From: Manihot esculenta
Lineage: Eukaryota > Streptophyta > Magnoliopsida > Malpighiales > Euphorbiaceae
Assembly (NCBI RefSeq): GCF_001659605.2
Contig: NC_035171.2
Coordinates: forward strand, 11,042,614-11,106,613
Reading direction: 5' to 3'
DNA length: 64,000 nucleotides
Part shown: one piece after another, positions 36,069 to 48,060 of the stretch
Position numbering within the stretch: the stretch's first letter is position 1
Layout of the letters: every line of letters starts with the position of its first letter
The notes under the pieces: model-generated
Database searches by the model: none
What the model was told of the DNA's origin: nothing
What the model saw: only the letters and a program-made list of their open reading frames with translations
Translations under genes and position numbers: made by a program

Positions 36069-37066
36069 ATGGCTAGTACCAGCGACATGATCCTTACTGT
36101 GATTTAGAAGGGCCACCTCACTCTATATAATTCTGATTCTCCAGGAGCAGTGTTGGTGAGCGTACTGCTCACTGAAGAGAACTACCTGACCTAGAGCAGA
36201 TTGATGCTGATCGCATTGCGAGCTAAGGATAAGGTTGGCTTTGTCACCGGAAAACACAAGAAACCTGAGGAAGCTCTCAGGATTTTGAGCAATGGTAGGA
36301 AGTCGACAGCATGGTGATTTCTTAGATTCTTAACTCTATTTCCAAAGAAATCGTAGAGGCCTTTCTATATACCACAACTTCTCATGAACTATGGGAAGAG
36401 TTGGCTCAACACTTTGGAGGCAGCAATGAACCTCAGATCTACCAGATCGTAAGAGAAATCAGCTCATTCCAACAAGGTAACATGAATGTAATGGTTTACT
36501 TTACTAAATTCAAGAAAGTTTGGGATGAATTATCTTGTGTCAGACTATTTCTTGTATGTACTTGTGGTGCTGCAAAGGAAATGAGTGAAATCTGTGAAAG
36601 CGACAAATTGATCCAGTTCCTCATAGGACTAAATTCATTATATGATCACATTAGGAACCAAATCCTCCTCTTGGATTTGTTTTCCCTGGTGAATCAAGCA
36701 CATGCCATGGTATTGAGGATTGAAAAACAAAGAGAGGCTAACACCTTTACACCAGACGTGACAGATGGTTCCATGGCCATGATGGCTAAGACACAAGGTA
36801 ATAATAGGGAGAACACAAGCTATAAAACATCATTCAAGAGAAGGGAGACCAAAAAGAAAGAAGAAAGATTCTGCGATCACTGCAAAAACACAAGGCACAA
36901 TAAGGACTCTTGTTTCAAGCTAATTAGATATCCTAAATGGTTCAAACAAAAGAAAATGAAGCAGTTCGCAAATGCTGTAGAAGATACCTGTGATAGCACA
37001 CTTGAGGTTAAGCCAGGTAAAGCCCGTAAAGAAGAATTAACTGTCACTATCACTAGCATAATTTAG
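36069..37066 (+). pseudogene. Copia gag, broken
   Basis: ATG at 36,069 (MASTSDMILTVI) with a stop after 12 codons. Conserved gag sequence follows (LYNSDSPGAV, RAKDKVGFVTGKHKKPE), then an open stretch at 36,401-37,066 of 221 residues. That stretch has the UBN2-type gag body (YFTKFKKVWDEL, FLIGLNSLYDHIRNQIL) and a zinc knuckle CDHCKNTRHNKDSC (Cys-x2-Cys-x4-His-x4-Cys). It would form the particle shell. Confidence 0.85.
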
Positions 37067-38166
37067 CAAGAATTGAGCAAGATGATAAAAGGCAAAGGAG
37101 TCTAGGAGGCCAACTATCCTGCATTTACTGGATTTGCAGGTAAATGCACTCAAAATTTTTCTGTTTATGTTCGTTCTATTAATATTAGTAATTGGATCAT
37201 AGATAGTGGTGCTACATCTCATATATGTTCTTCCCTTATACTTTTACAAAACACCAAGCCTGTAACTAAATCCATAATTGTGTCACTACCTGATGGATTA
37301 ACTAAAGAGGTTCAAAGAATTGGCGAGGACAGACTTAAAACTAACCTGATATTGCAAAATGTACTTCTCATACTAGGTTTCAAACACAACCTCTTTTTGG
37401 TTCAACAACTTCTAAAGGATTCTAATGTTTATGTGATTTTTTATCTGAATTACTGTGAGTTATAGGACCTTTGGACTAAAGAGTTGGTTGCTGTGGGACA
37501 CCTTCATGAAGGATTATACAAGATCAGTATCAGTTCATTCTCTGTAATAAGACATGTATCAGAAAAGGCTAATGTCTTAATGATGTAACTGATTTCAAAA
37601 TGAATAAAAGGGATACTTCTCTATGGCACATAAGATTTGGCCATGCTTTCATATCAAAGCTTGCTCATATATAGGGCTTTAACTGTGATGTATCAATGTC
37701 ACTATGTCACATATGTCCTCTTGCCAAAAAGTCAAGACTGCCATTTCCAAAAGGCTCAATCCCATTATTTTTCACCTTTTACACAGAGACATCTGAGGAC
37801 CTTACCACTGACTTGTTTTTACAGGTGCCTCATACTTCTTAACCATAGTGGACAACTACAGCAGATCGACATGGACATACCTGATGCAAAACAAGTTTCA
37901 AGTCCATTCACTCCTCTTCACTTTTCTCAAAATGATTCAACACAATACCAAGCCACTGTGAAACACATAAGGACAGATAATGGGGCAGAATTCTTGGGAT
38001 TTGAGACAATGAAATTGTTTCAACAATATGGCATTATCCATAAAAAAAATGACAGCCTATACACCTATCAGAACGGGGTTGTAGAAAGGAAGCATAAAAC
38101 CCTTCTAAAAATAGCTAGAGCTTTGATGTTCCATTTTGGCTTGCTAAAGAATTTCTGGGGAGAGGC
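37067..38166 (+). pseudogene. Copia protease and N-terminal integrase, broken
   Basis: Protease motif WIIDSGATSHI at about 37,193-37,225. The pre-integrase region (DLWTKELVAVGHLHEGLYKIS) comes next. The integrase finger follows near 37,620 (LWHIRFGHAFISKLAHI ... CHICPLAKKSRLPF). The core has HIRTDNGAEFLGF and QNGVVERKHKTLLKIARAL. It ends in FWGEAV exactly at the insertion of solo LTR E and resumes at 40,303. Confidence 0.82.
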
Positions 38167-40302
38167 TGTAACGACCCGGAAACCGGACCGCTACCGGCGC
38201 TAGGGTTCAGATCGACTTAAGGTCGCCGGAGCCCGTAGCAAGCCTACTATACATCCTGTGTACCTGATAAAAATCCCATACATGATCACACGATAAGACA
38301 AAAACATAAATATTTCATGAACCAAGGCTCGGCCTGTGCATGTATCAAACTGAAAACATAAACCCATACTAGAGCTCTCATCAAAAGCTCCACTATGGTA
38401 AACATCACATGCCTCAAGCTTGGTTCAAACATAACTCATAATTAAAACTTTTACATAAAGACTATGAAGACATGGATTACTAGATAACCACTAGGGCAAA
38501 GCATAATTCTAAAACCATAACAAAAATAATACATGTCTACACCTATACGATTACAAAGGACTATACCAGCAACTCAACTGGCTTCCCAGAGCTAATTCTG
38601 ATCCTGCACACCTGGAGTTAGGGGAAAGGAATAAGCTACAAGAGCCTAGTGAGCAGAACATAAAAATAGTTCAATAAACATATGATCGAATGAAATGCGT
38701 CACAACACAAACAATTCACATCAAGATGGATTTGTCACCAGTAACCCTCTACAAATTCCAATAGTGCCCGGCCCACGACGGATGCTCCTCAAGACTTCCT
38801 CTTAAATATATCATAACATATCCATAATGCCAGGGGCGTAGAATGGGCTGCCCTGGTCTTTCCCTTACATAGTGCTAGGGGCGTAAAATGGGCAGCCCTG
38901 GTATTTCTATATCCATCATAACATATCATACTCGAGGACTAGTGGATCATCCAACATCCATCTACATCAACAGTAAATTATGCAATGCATCATATTCGTG
39001 AATTCTAATGCAAACAACCTAATACATATACATGGCATTTGCGATGCATGAGCATGCTTAAATAGTTTGATTTCTTTAAAAATAATAGATCAGTTCAGTT
39101 CTACTCACCTCAGGCTGACGCTCGCCTAACACTGACACAGTTATTTCACTGCAGGCCTCTATGGTCTCCCAAGTCTGATCCTATACAGATGGACTCAAAT
39201 GAGGAACCAAATATAACCTTTACAAGACCCTAAACAACTCCCCAAGAACCCCCTAAGACATACCAAAATATGCATATAAAGCAAACAGGGGAAGGCTGGG
39301 CAGGAGACTTTCGACTGTAGGTTCAGCGGCCGAACGTCCCTCACAGATCCAAAAGTCAGTGACTTTCGGGGGCAGGTTCGGCGGCCTAAACTCCACACAG
39401 ATCCAAAAGTTAATGACTTTCAGAGGCAGGTTCGGCGGCCTAAACCCCACACAGATCCGAAGGTTGGAACCTTCAGAGGCGGGTTAAGCGGCCAAAAGGC
39501 TGCCTCCACAAGCAGGTTCGGCGACCGAACTTTGCTTCGGCGGCCGAACCTGGGTTCTCCAGCAAGGCAAACTTGATTCTGCTCTATGCACACAGCCACC
39601 AAACACTCCGATCCTCACACCCAACAACTCATAAACATTCATAAGGGACATAAAAACTAGCATAATCCCTATCAAACAACACAAGAGGAACATTTATCAT
39701 CAAAACTAATACAAACCCTAAAACTTAGGTTTAACCATTTGCATGCATCAATAACCCTTAAACCCCTTTAAAACTTGTTGAAAACTTCTAGAAAATAGAA
39801 GAAAAGCAAAGATTCAAACTCACCTCTTGGATACACAAAGGTGGCAGCAACCCAAACTTGGAGATGAGAAAAATCAATCTCCAGAGGTCTCCAAGGTTTA
39901 AAACTCTAGATTTGAACTCAAATCTTCAAAAACAAGGGAAAGCTCATGAATTCTTTGAGAAATTTGAAGAAATCTAAGCAAGAACATCAAAGGACGGGCA
40001 TGAACTCACCTCTGCCCGAAAATGGAGAGAAAGCTCTCTCATTTTTGGGCTGAAGGCCTCTTATAGGAGGTTGGAGGAACTACCTGCGACAGCCGAACCT
40101 TGAAAGTTCGACGGCCGAACCTGGGGATTCCACTAAAACTCTTTTATTTCCTTAACAAAATTTCCAAACAATAAAACCAAAATTCATTTTATGAAAATCT
40201 TATTTTACTCTTCTAAAAATTCCAGCTTCGAGATTCTAGATTTCAATGGAGATTCCGCCGGAAAGTGAGAATTCCAATGCTGGAGTTTAGCCGGGTATTA
40301 CA
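38167..40302 (-). mobile_element. Solo LTR E of the chromovirus family, inside copia integrase
   Basis: 2136 bp with TSD GAGGC at 38,162-38,166 and 40,303-40,307. Plus-strand ends are TGTAACGACC and GGGTATTACA. It is the most diverged member here: the TATA box has become TATAAG near 40,061 and several GGCGGCCGAA units are eroded. The three splice-donor-like sites (minus strand near 40,007, 39,822 and 39,107) and stem-loop units (38,760-38,915, arms CCAGG/CCTGG) are still visible. Confidence 0.92.
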
Positions 40303-40865
40303 GAGGCAATCTTACATGCCACTTATCTAATAAATAGGTCATTAATTGGAAGACTCCCTATGAACTTCTCAACAACAGAGTACCAAATTATAGCATACTA
40401 TGATCTTTTGGATGTGTATGCTATGTAACTAATGTAAGATCTCATAAAATCAAGTTTGAACCCAGAGCAACTAAATGCATTTTTCTGGAGTTTGCCACAA
40501 GAAATGAGGCATACAAACTGTATGAGCTTAATAGCAAGACCATATGTATATCTAGAGACGTTCTTTTTCATGAATCCATCTTTTGGATGGATTCATGAAA
40601 CAAAGTACCAAATTATAGCATACTATGATCTTTTGGATGTGTGTGCTATGCAACTAATGTAAGACCTCACAAAACTAAGTTTGAACCTAGAGCAACTAAA
40701 TGCATTTTTCTAGAGTTTGCCACAAGAAATGAGGCATACAAATTGTATGACCTTAATAGCAAGACCATATGTATATCTAGAGACGTTCTCTTTCATGAAT
40801 CCATCTTTCCCAACCAAACACAAAACCAGACAGATCTTAATCCCTCTTACCCTATATCAATTTAA
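40303..40865 (+). pseudogene. Copia integrase C-terminal part, broken and duplicated
   Basis: It resumes with EAILHATYLINRSLIGRLPM. The C-terminal module (CYATNVRPHKTKFEPRATKC ... SRDVLFHESIF) occurs twice, at about 40,381-40,600 and 40,606-40,820, through a 225-bp tandem duplication. Each copy has its own stops and shifts. Confidence 0.8.
40381..40820 (+). repeat. 225-bp tandem duplication with a snap-back palindrome at the junction
   Basis: TACCAAATTATAGCATACTA begins copy 1 at 40,381 and copy 2 at 40,606. At the junction, 15-bp arms (40,566-40,580 and 40,586-40,600) form a perfect inverted repeat around the 5-nt loop TTTTG. Copy 2 lacks the inverted arm and runs on into original sequence. 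Confidence 0.88.
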
Positions 40866-41216
40866 GAAGAATCTGAAACAGAAGTATCACAGCCTTATGA
40901 CACCCACCTTACACCCCATCCGACCTCACCTTCAGACCTACCACATCATTTGACCTCAGCGTCAGACCTACAACACCATCCGACCTCACCTTCAAACCTA
41001 CAACACTATCCGATCTCACCCTTAGGCCTACAACAGAATTTCGTTACAAATGAACAGATTCAAAGGAGTTCAAGGAATCATCAAAAACCAAGTTGGTTAA
41101 ATGATTTTGTGGTAATAGCTCAAGATACAACCTGTGTCCTACAAAATCGCTCTGACAGTCTGAGTCCACCTTCAGGTACATCATTAATTCAAATTTCTTC
41201 AAACCATCTTTGTTTT

Positions 41217-42705
41217 TGTTAGTGTATTTGCCCTAGACCATTATCTTGAACCTTTTTGTATGTCGTTTTGGTTATTAATAAAAGAGGTTTTTACTATCGT
41301 TATTATTTGTTTGCATGTTACATAATAATGATTAACATCCCTGTTTACTTATTATTATGTTGATAATAATAAAATATAACTAGTATGGTTATTGATTGAT
41401 AATCATGAGATGATTATGTATATGTTGATATAATTCAATAATCATAGATACTTGTTAGAGAACAAAATATTGGATGGACCCTCACTGAGATCACTACATG
41501 GGTTATTGTCATAAGTGAATCTCAAAGTAGTTATGTCTTAATCCTTTGACTTGAGATTGTCATAGTTTCCAACATGGACTGTTAAGTTTTGACATAACCA
41601 AACATTGTCTTTAATCGGACAATCATAAAGGTTATGATTGAGCATAATAGAAATTATGTAGAGGATATTGAACAATCAAGATAGAATTTATTCCTCTCTT
41701 TGAGAGAGATATCTTCTAGGCCCCTCGATAAGTGAGACTGAGAAATGCATGGCTGTGCTCAAATGAATTGATAGTGTGATCAATATTATTTGATTTTATC
41801 AGTCTACTTAGAGATCGAGAAATCATAAGTTTGAACATTATAAGTTTGACATTGACCATGACTTATGTTCAAACTAGATATTGTGTGACAAAGGGATTAA
41901 TACATGTTCTATTTATTAGGCTTTATCGGACTATCGATTCTCATATTAATTGGGTAGTCATAATGTCTTGTTAGAGGCCGCTTATGATTTATGGGCCTTG
42001 TAGGACTAGGCCTATTACCAATTAATGTGAGCCTATTGGGTCACAAACAAAAAAACGTTGTTGACATGCTATGTCATATTAATGGGCTAAAAGCACAAAG
42101 CCCATTAATATAATTGATAATGATAAAGTATTATTATTATTAATATTAATTATTTATTATTATAAGATAATAACATTTAAAAGGATCTGCAGTCTATCTG
42201 TAACTGTTACAGATAAAGGACTCTATCACATAAGATATTTGAGTATTTGCGAGATTGTGATAGTTGGTTATGAACACAACTCTATCACATAAGATATTTG
42301 AGTATCTGCAAGATCGTGATAGTGGGTTATGAACACAACTCTTTCACGAAAAGAGTTGTGGGAAAACAAAATACTAAAAACGAATAAAAACTGCTTCTAC
42401 GAAGTGGAAGTAATGTTTTTGAGAATTCATTTTGAGTTGCAGATCGGGAGCACATAGTTTATCCCTCTTGAGAGAGCTAACACTCTAGTAGAATAGAAGA
42501 CGTTCGTGTGAATACCATAGAGGGTGTTCATTGGAAAAGCAGCACCATCAGTCTGCAATAGTATCTTCTCGTCGAGTCTAATAGGTTAGTCTCGTATCCT
42601 TCTCTTCAAAATAAACGAAGCACACAGATCCCGGGAAGGAAAATAGAGATTTTTAATTTTTCCGCTGCGTATTTGAGTTGCAATAAATTTCTGGGTTTCC
42701 TAACA
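41217..42705. mobile_element. Solo LTR F, unclassified, inside the copia element
   Basis: 1489 bp with 6-bp terminal inverted repeats TGTTAG...CTAACA and TSD GTTTT (41,212-41,216 and 42,706-42,710). There is no coding potential. It starts TGTTAGTGTATTTGCCCTAG and holds several GGGCC/GGCCC motifs near 41,990-42,090, then two 59-bp direct repeats at 42,221-42,338. Each repeat contains the inverted arms CTATCACA and TGTGATAG, the second arm reading CGTGATAG in the second copy. It is not related to the chromovirus LTRs. The superfamily and orientation cannot be told from the LTR alone. Confidence 0.85.
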
Positions 42706-42710
42706 GTTTT

Positions 42711-44057
42711 ACACCTGCACATCAAGAGTTTGTAGCATTACTATCTTTAACACATGAACCATATTCTTATGAACAAGCAAAGATAGATGAAAATTGCGTA
42801 AGAGCCATGGATATGGAATTGAAAGCTCTGGAGAAAAATTCTACTTGGGAACTTGTCTTATTCCCTATACACAAAAAGCCTATCACTTCTAAATGGGTGT
42901 ACAAAATCAAAAGAAAAGTTGATGGCTCAATTGACAGATATAAAGTCAGGTTAGTAGCCAAGGGATTCAATCAGCTTGAAAGAATTGATTACACTGAGAG
43001 CTTCTTTCCCGTAGCAAAAATGGTCACCATTCGCCTATTTTTTGCCATAGCAGTTTCCAGACAATGGCCAATCCACCAACTGGATATCAATATCGTCTAC
43101 CTCCATGGCTCCATTAATGAAGAACTATATATGCTTCTCTCACAAGGCACTAAGGCACAACCAAATTAAGTGTGTAAACTGAAAAAATCACTCTATGGAC
43201 TCAAGCAGTCTAGTTGCCAATAGAACAAAGAATTCACCCTCAAACTCAAGCAATATGGCTTCATTCAATGTTATGCTCACTGTTTCTTCACCAAATCTTC
43301 ATCCTCCCCCTTTCAAGCCTTAATATCTATATTGAAGATGTGTTAATTATTGGAGACACTAAAGTAGCGATCTTGGCTACCAAACGCTACATTGACTCTC
43401 AGTTCACAATCAAGGACTTGGGACATGCGAAATTTTTTCTTGGCCTAGAAATTGCATGCTCTGCATCTGGAATGTATATTAATCAAAGAAAATGCATCAC
43501 AAACATTATTCTCGACACTAGTCTCTCAAATGCCAAAACCACACAAGTACCTCTGCCTTAAGGACTTAAGCACCCAAATTGTTCAGGAGCTCTCCTCCTT
43601 AACCCAGCGCGTTATAGAAGACTAGTGGGACGACTTTTAAACCTCAATCTTTCATGACCAGATATTACTTTTTTCATGCAATAATTAAGTATGGCCAAAT
43701 ATAGCCAAATATAGAAGTATGGCCTCCACAGTCTGTGAGTTACAATGGCTCAGCTATCTCCTACGCACATTCTCTATCCACCTTCGCACACCAATACCAC
43801 TGCATTGTGATAATAAGGCAACCCTACACATAGCAGCAAATCTGGTCTTTCATGAACGGACGAAACACCTAGACATAGACTGCCATCTTATTTGTGATCA
43901 AAATAGCAAAGGCTTCATCCAACCATTCTACTTACCTTCTCGTCTTCAGCTAGCAAATGTCTTCACCAAGTGCCTCAGATCTCCCCTGTTCTCTACCTTC
44001 ATTTCCAAGCTGGAAATGGTTTTAATATCTCATTCTCATCTTGAGGGGGTTGGATGA
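42711..44057 (+). pseudogene. Copia reverse transcriptase and RNase H, broken
   Basis: It runs from AHQEFVALLSLTHEP and AMDMELKALEKNSTWELV through SKWVYKIKRKVDGSIDRYK, RLVAKGFNQ and QLDINIVYLHGSINEELYM. The catalytic YVDD reads YIED near 43,331 (NIYIEDVLIIG). RNase H at 43,719-44,057 has ASTVCELQWLSYLLR, LHCDNKATLHIAANLVFHERTKH (read in parts) and ANVFTKCL. Stops at 43,168 and near 43,221, plus frameshifts. The final TGA at 44,055-44,057 is also the first three bases of the 3' LTR. Confidence 0.87.
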
Positions 44058-44391
44058 AAGAATAATGGCTAGTAAACAAAACACAAGGCACAAGTATGAG
44101 ATTAATGAAACGGTGCATATAAGGAAGTGCACAGAGACGACTTCCCCGAGACTTGCCAAACTAAAAAATATCAAACTGATGCCGAACTGAAAAGTCACGC
44201 CTTTTGCATGTAGAAAATTTAAGCAATAAAACGAGTAGTTAGTTATGAAAGTAGTTAGCATTCTGTTGAGAAGAACCTCTAGATCATTCTAATAGTTTCC
44301 GCTCTTGTGTATATAAGTTAACACATAGCAAACAATAAACATGAGTTTTTCCTCTCTTCTATTTACTATTAACATTTTTACTTTCTGTACA
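44055..44391 (+). repeat. Copia 3' LTR
   Basis: 337 bp, preceded by the polypurine tract TTGAGGGGGTTGGA (44,041-44,054) and followed by the TSD AACAT. It matches the 5' LTR over TGAGATTAATGAAACGG, GACGACTTCCCCGAGACT and the AGTTAGTTATGAAAGTAGTTAG region. Confidence 0.9.
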
Positions 44392-44396
44392 AACAT

Positions 44397-47300
44397 TGGT
44401 ACAGAGTAATAGCCACCATAGCGGTTGGAAAAGCTTGTAAAGTTTGCAATAACATAGTTGTTGTTGAATGGTTATTCTAGAAAAGAAAACTTCTCTCATA
44501 CACATCACTTTCATTCTTCACTCAAATTAAAACATTGCATGCATTTTATAAAAGAAATTTTTAGGTAGCACTAGTCTATCAAGGATCCAAAAGACATCAA
44601 AGCGAGTCCCATAAAACTTTTTCATGATAAGACCCACTTATTTATGCCTTTAAAATCTCTTGGTTTATGGTACACTAGGTCCAAACAAATATTTCTCATT
44701 TTATAGATCATGATAGAAAAACCAAAATCCTTCTTCAATCCTTTAACAACTCACAAGTTCTACAAAATGCTATATCTTTACAATTAGAGGGGCTCAACTG
44801 CTTTTTTTTTTCTAAAATGAATGCCATGCTTTTTTTATTTTTTATTTTTAAAATAATGCTATTTAAGTTTTTGTATGACTTACAAAATCAAATACATAAT
44901 TTAATCCTTAATTTTTATATAAAAAATCAGTTAGTATTCTACTTTTTCTATCGTTAACTTTTCACATATAAATTTCATAAAAGTATAATCATTTAACACA
45001 TAAATTTTATAAAATAAAATTATTCAACCCTTAAACCTTATAAAATATAATTATTTATCCTCTAAAAATTCAGAAAGTATGTAAGCAATGTATATATACT
45101 AAAATTAAATAGTTATATTTTATAAAAAGTCACATATTAAAAGTTCACCATAAACAATCATGGTACTAATTGATCTTTTAGGTAAAATATAAGGGTCAAA
45201 TTATAATATCTGCCAGATTCAAAATTCATATACATAAGATGCTTGTGGAAAGTTCTAAAAAAAAACTAGAAAAAAGAAATATATGGACCGAGACCCCGGA
45301 AAAAGACCCTTCTTCCCTTAAGCCCTATTGGGCAGAAATTGGGCCAAACCTGCATAGGTGGTAAGTTCATTTGTCACCCTTGGATCAAATCACATAACAC
45401 ACCAATTGGTGGTGCTTTTTTATTTTTAATATTTTATTTTGATTTTTTTTTAATTTATAAGATGAGTATTGTTCCTACCATTAAAAAATATACTTTGATT
45501 TTAATTAAGTAATAGTACAAGATCTCTTAACTGAAGGAATTATTAGAAATATTAAACTTGGTCAAATTAGTAAAATTAGCCAAAAATTTGAGACTTTAGA
45601 TTAAAACAAGTTACCAAATTCAAATTCCATGCAGTTATATTCATATTACCTTTTTAGCTTCAAAGGGATTTTCACAAATAAAGAATTTAATTTTTTCTAA
45701 TTATCTATACTTTAATAACAAATATAAAATTTAACGTAGAATCAATCTTTTCAAGTCCAACTTTCTTTTTCTTTATCCAATTAGCTACCATAAAGAAAAG
45801 TTGCATTTCCTTTTGTTCAAATGGATTCACAAGACTAATAATCAAGATGTCCCATTACCTTAATTTTTGCTAATCTTTACCCCCTCTAAAAAAAATAATT
45901 AAAAAGAAAAGAAAAATACCCCACAATTCCTTGGCTAAAGAAAAAAATAAAGTAGTAAAAAATAGGAAAAAGAAAATAATGAAATTGCTTTTGTGGTAAT
46001 TATTACAATGAGAAATATTGTCTTCCATCTTCTTTTAGCAGCAATTTATGAAAAGAAATAGATGTAGAAATTTTGAGAAGCTGGTGGTGGAGTAGCATTA
46101 GCTTGTTAACTTCAACTTCAAGTTGAGGTGGGTCCCATACTCACGCCTCCCTGTCCAAGCTTTTCATGTCTCCAACTCCAAGTGAGCCCAACGGATGTGA
46201 GGTTATGATTTTTCTTTTTATATACAAGAGGACGAGATTATCCAAGTACATCAACAGTGATTCATAAATAAACTAATAATAAAATTTACTGATTATATAA
46301 ATTATAAAAAAAAATCATCGATAAAATAAATTATTTATTATTTTTAGTGATATAAGTAGCGAGTATTACAATTAAAAAAAAAATTAGCGAGTATTCAATT
46401 ATCAATTATTTATCAATTATTTGTTGATGAAATTTTATAATTAATTTTTTATTTTATATTAAAATTAAATATATTTTGCTCTATCCACTTTTTCTTTTCA
46501 CACATATTAAAAAAATATATTTTTTTAATTAACTTGTCCATCGTATTTTTAAAAAAATATTAAATTTTATTAAATATTAAGAGATATTTTTAAAAAAAAT
46601 TAAAAATAAAATAAAATAAAATTATAATAGCCAAATTATATATTATTATAATATAAAAAATAATAATAATTTTAAAATAATAAAAATATATAGATAAAAT
46701 TTATAAAACGGAGTATATTTATTATATAAAATATTAAAAATATATTATATTAAATAAATATTTATTATTAATAAAATCTTATTATATAAAATATATATTA
46801 AAATATTTCATTGACTGTTTATATTTAATATTATAAATTATATTTATATTTTTATATTTAGAAACTTTACTTTTTATCAATAATATTTTAAATAAAATAA
46901 AATATTATATATTTTAAAATTATAAAACTTTATTTTTTTCATATTTTAAATTTTGATTAATAACTTATTATATTATATAAATAATGAAATTAATAAAAAT
47001 GATGTTGTTCAATAAAAATATATAATTTAAGAATTATTTTATTAGTCAAAAATAATTTTAAAAAACTATATTGTAATTTACAGAATTCAAATTAAAAAAC
47101 ATTTAATTTTACGTCCAAAATTTTTAAATTTGATTTTATCATTCTAAACATTTGAATTTTTTTTTTCAATAACTCGAATTAAAAATTAATTTTATACAAT
47201 TAAAATCATAACAGCAACAATTTAAAATTATAAATTAATATTGGTTAGGTGTATAGGATTCGTATGAGAAGTTATCATATCAAATAATATTGTGGGTGAA

Positions 47301-47990
47301 GAAAAGAGAAGGCAACAGCATAGAGAACTTTTTCTTGAATGATTGAAACAAGGCAGGAGAGACAAGAATCCAACGTCTTCATGTCACATAAAACATAAAC
47401 CATAACGCAGAAAGCAACCTCAAACTTTACTTTGCCAAATTTGTTTTTTATAAAAAAAAAAAAAAAAACCTCAAACTTTACACCCGAGAGTTAGCCGTTA
47501 TATATATATATATATTTGAAAAAGAAATACTAACAATATATATATAAAAAATAATATAATTAAATCACTTAGTAGGAGCAATGTCAACATAGCTGGCTGG
47601 TGGGGATAACAACCCTAACCAGCTGTGAATCTCACACTCACAAACCTCTTCTTTGTTCAATGCTTGTATACATATGCATTTGATTTGCCACCCAAGAATG
47701 TGAAAGTTTTGTTTTTTACAGATAAAATAAATGAACACTTAAGTTTAATATTTATATTTTTAAGTAGAAACTATTATAATTTTAACATAAATAATATATT
47801 TTGATTGATTGAATGGGTAGATTTTTCCCTGGTTTGTGCACACATGTACAGGTGTATAAATGTTTGTGGTGTTATATTATAGAAGGCAAGTGTGAATCTG
47901 TTACAGCAAAGATGCTCTATACAGGGGACACAAAATAAACTTCCTTCCAAATTGCGGTACCAGACAACAATCATACTGCTTTACAGCCCA
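44397..47990. other. AT-rich intergenic DNA upstream of the kinase gene
   Basis: No gene is supported. 46,220-47,260 is extremely AT-rich with many short A/T runs. Small microsatellites include (TA)n at about 47,497-47,515 and an A18-type run near 47,451. The less AT-rich part at 45,280-45,420 and 46,080-46,200 is unrecognised. Confidence 0.6.
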
Positions 47991-48030
47991 CACAAAAATC
48001 ATACTACTAATTTAGAATCATACCCTTCTC

Positions 48031-48060
48031 TCCCTCCCTCTCTTTCTCTCTCTCTCTCGT
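48031..48060 (+). promoter_or_regulatory. CT-rich tract in the probable 5' leader of the kinase gene
   Basis: CTCTCCCTCCCTCTCTTTCT continues into a (CT)n run. Pyrimidine tracts of this kind sit at or just after plant transcription starts. The probable 5' UTR runs on to about 48,776, where CAG/GTTTGA is a possible donor, with leader-intron acceptors at 49,218 (TTTTTGATCCAG) or 49,246 (TACTTTCCAG). Transcript data would settle the exact leader. Confidence 0.45.

Larger units (their letters stand above)
35641..44391 (+). mobile_element. Decayed Ty1/copia retrotransposon with two nested solo LTRs
   Basis: It is flanked by the TSD AACAT (35,636-35,640 and 44,392-44,396). LTRs are 35,641-36,030 and 44,055-44,391, both starting TGAAAGAATAATGGC and ending CTGCACA or CTGTACA. 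The order gag, protease, integrase, RT, RNase H is diagnostic for copia. Solo LTR E splits integrase, and solo LTR F lies between integrase and RT. Without these insertions and their TSDs the element is about 5.1 kb, normal for copia. Its LTRs are noticeably diverged and of unequal length, and the frames are heavily broken, so it is old. Confidence 0.93.
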
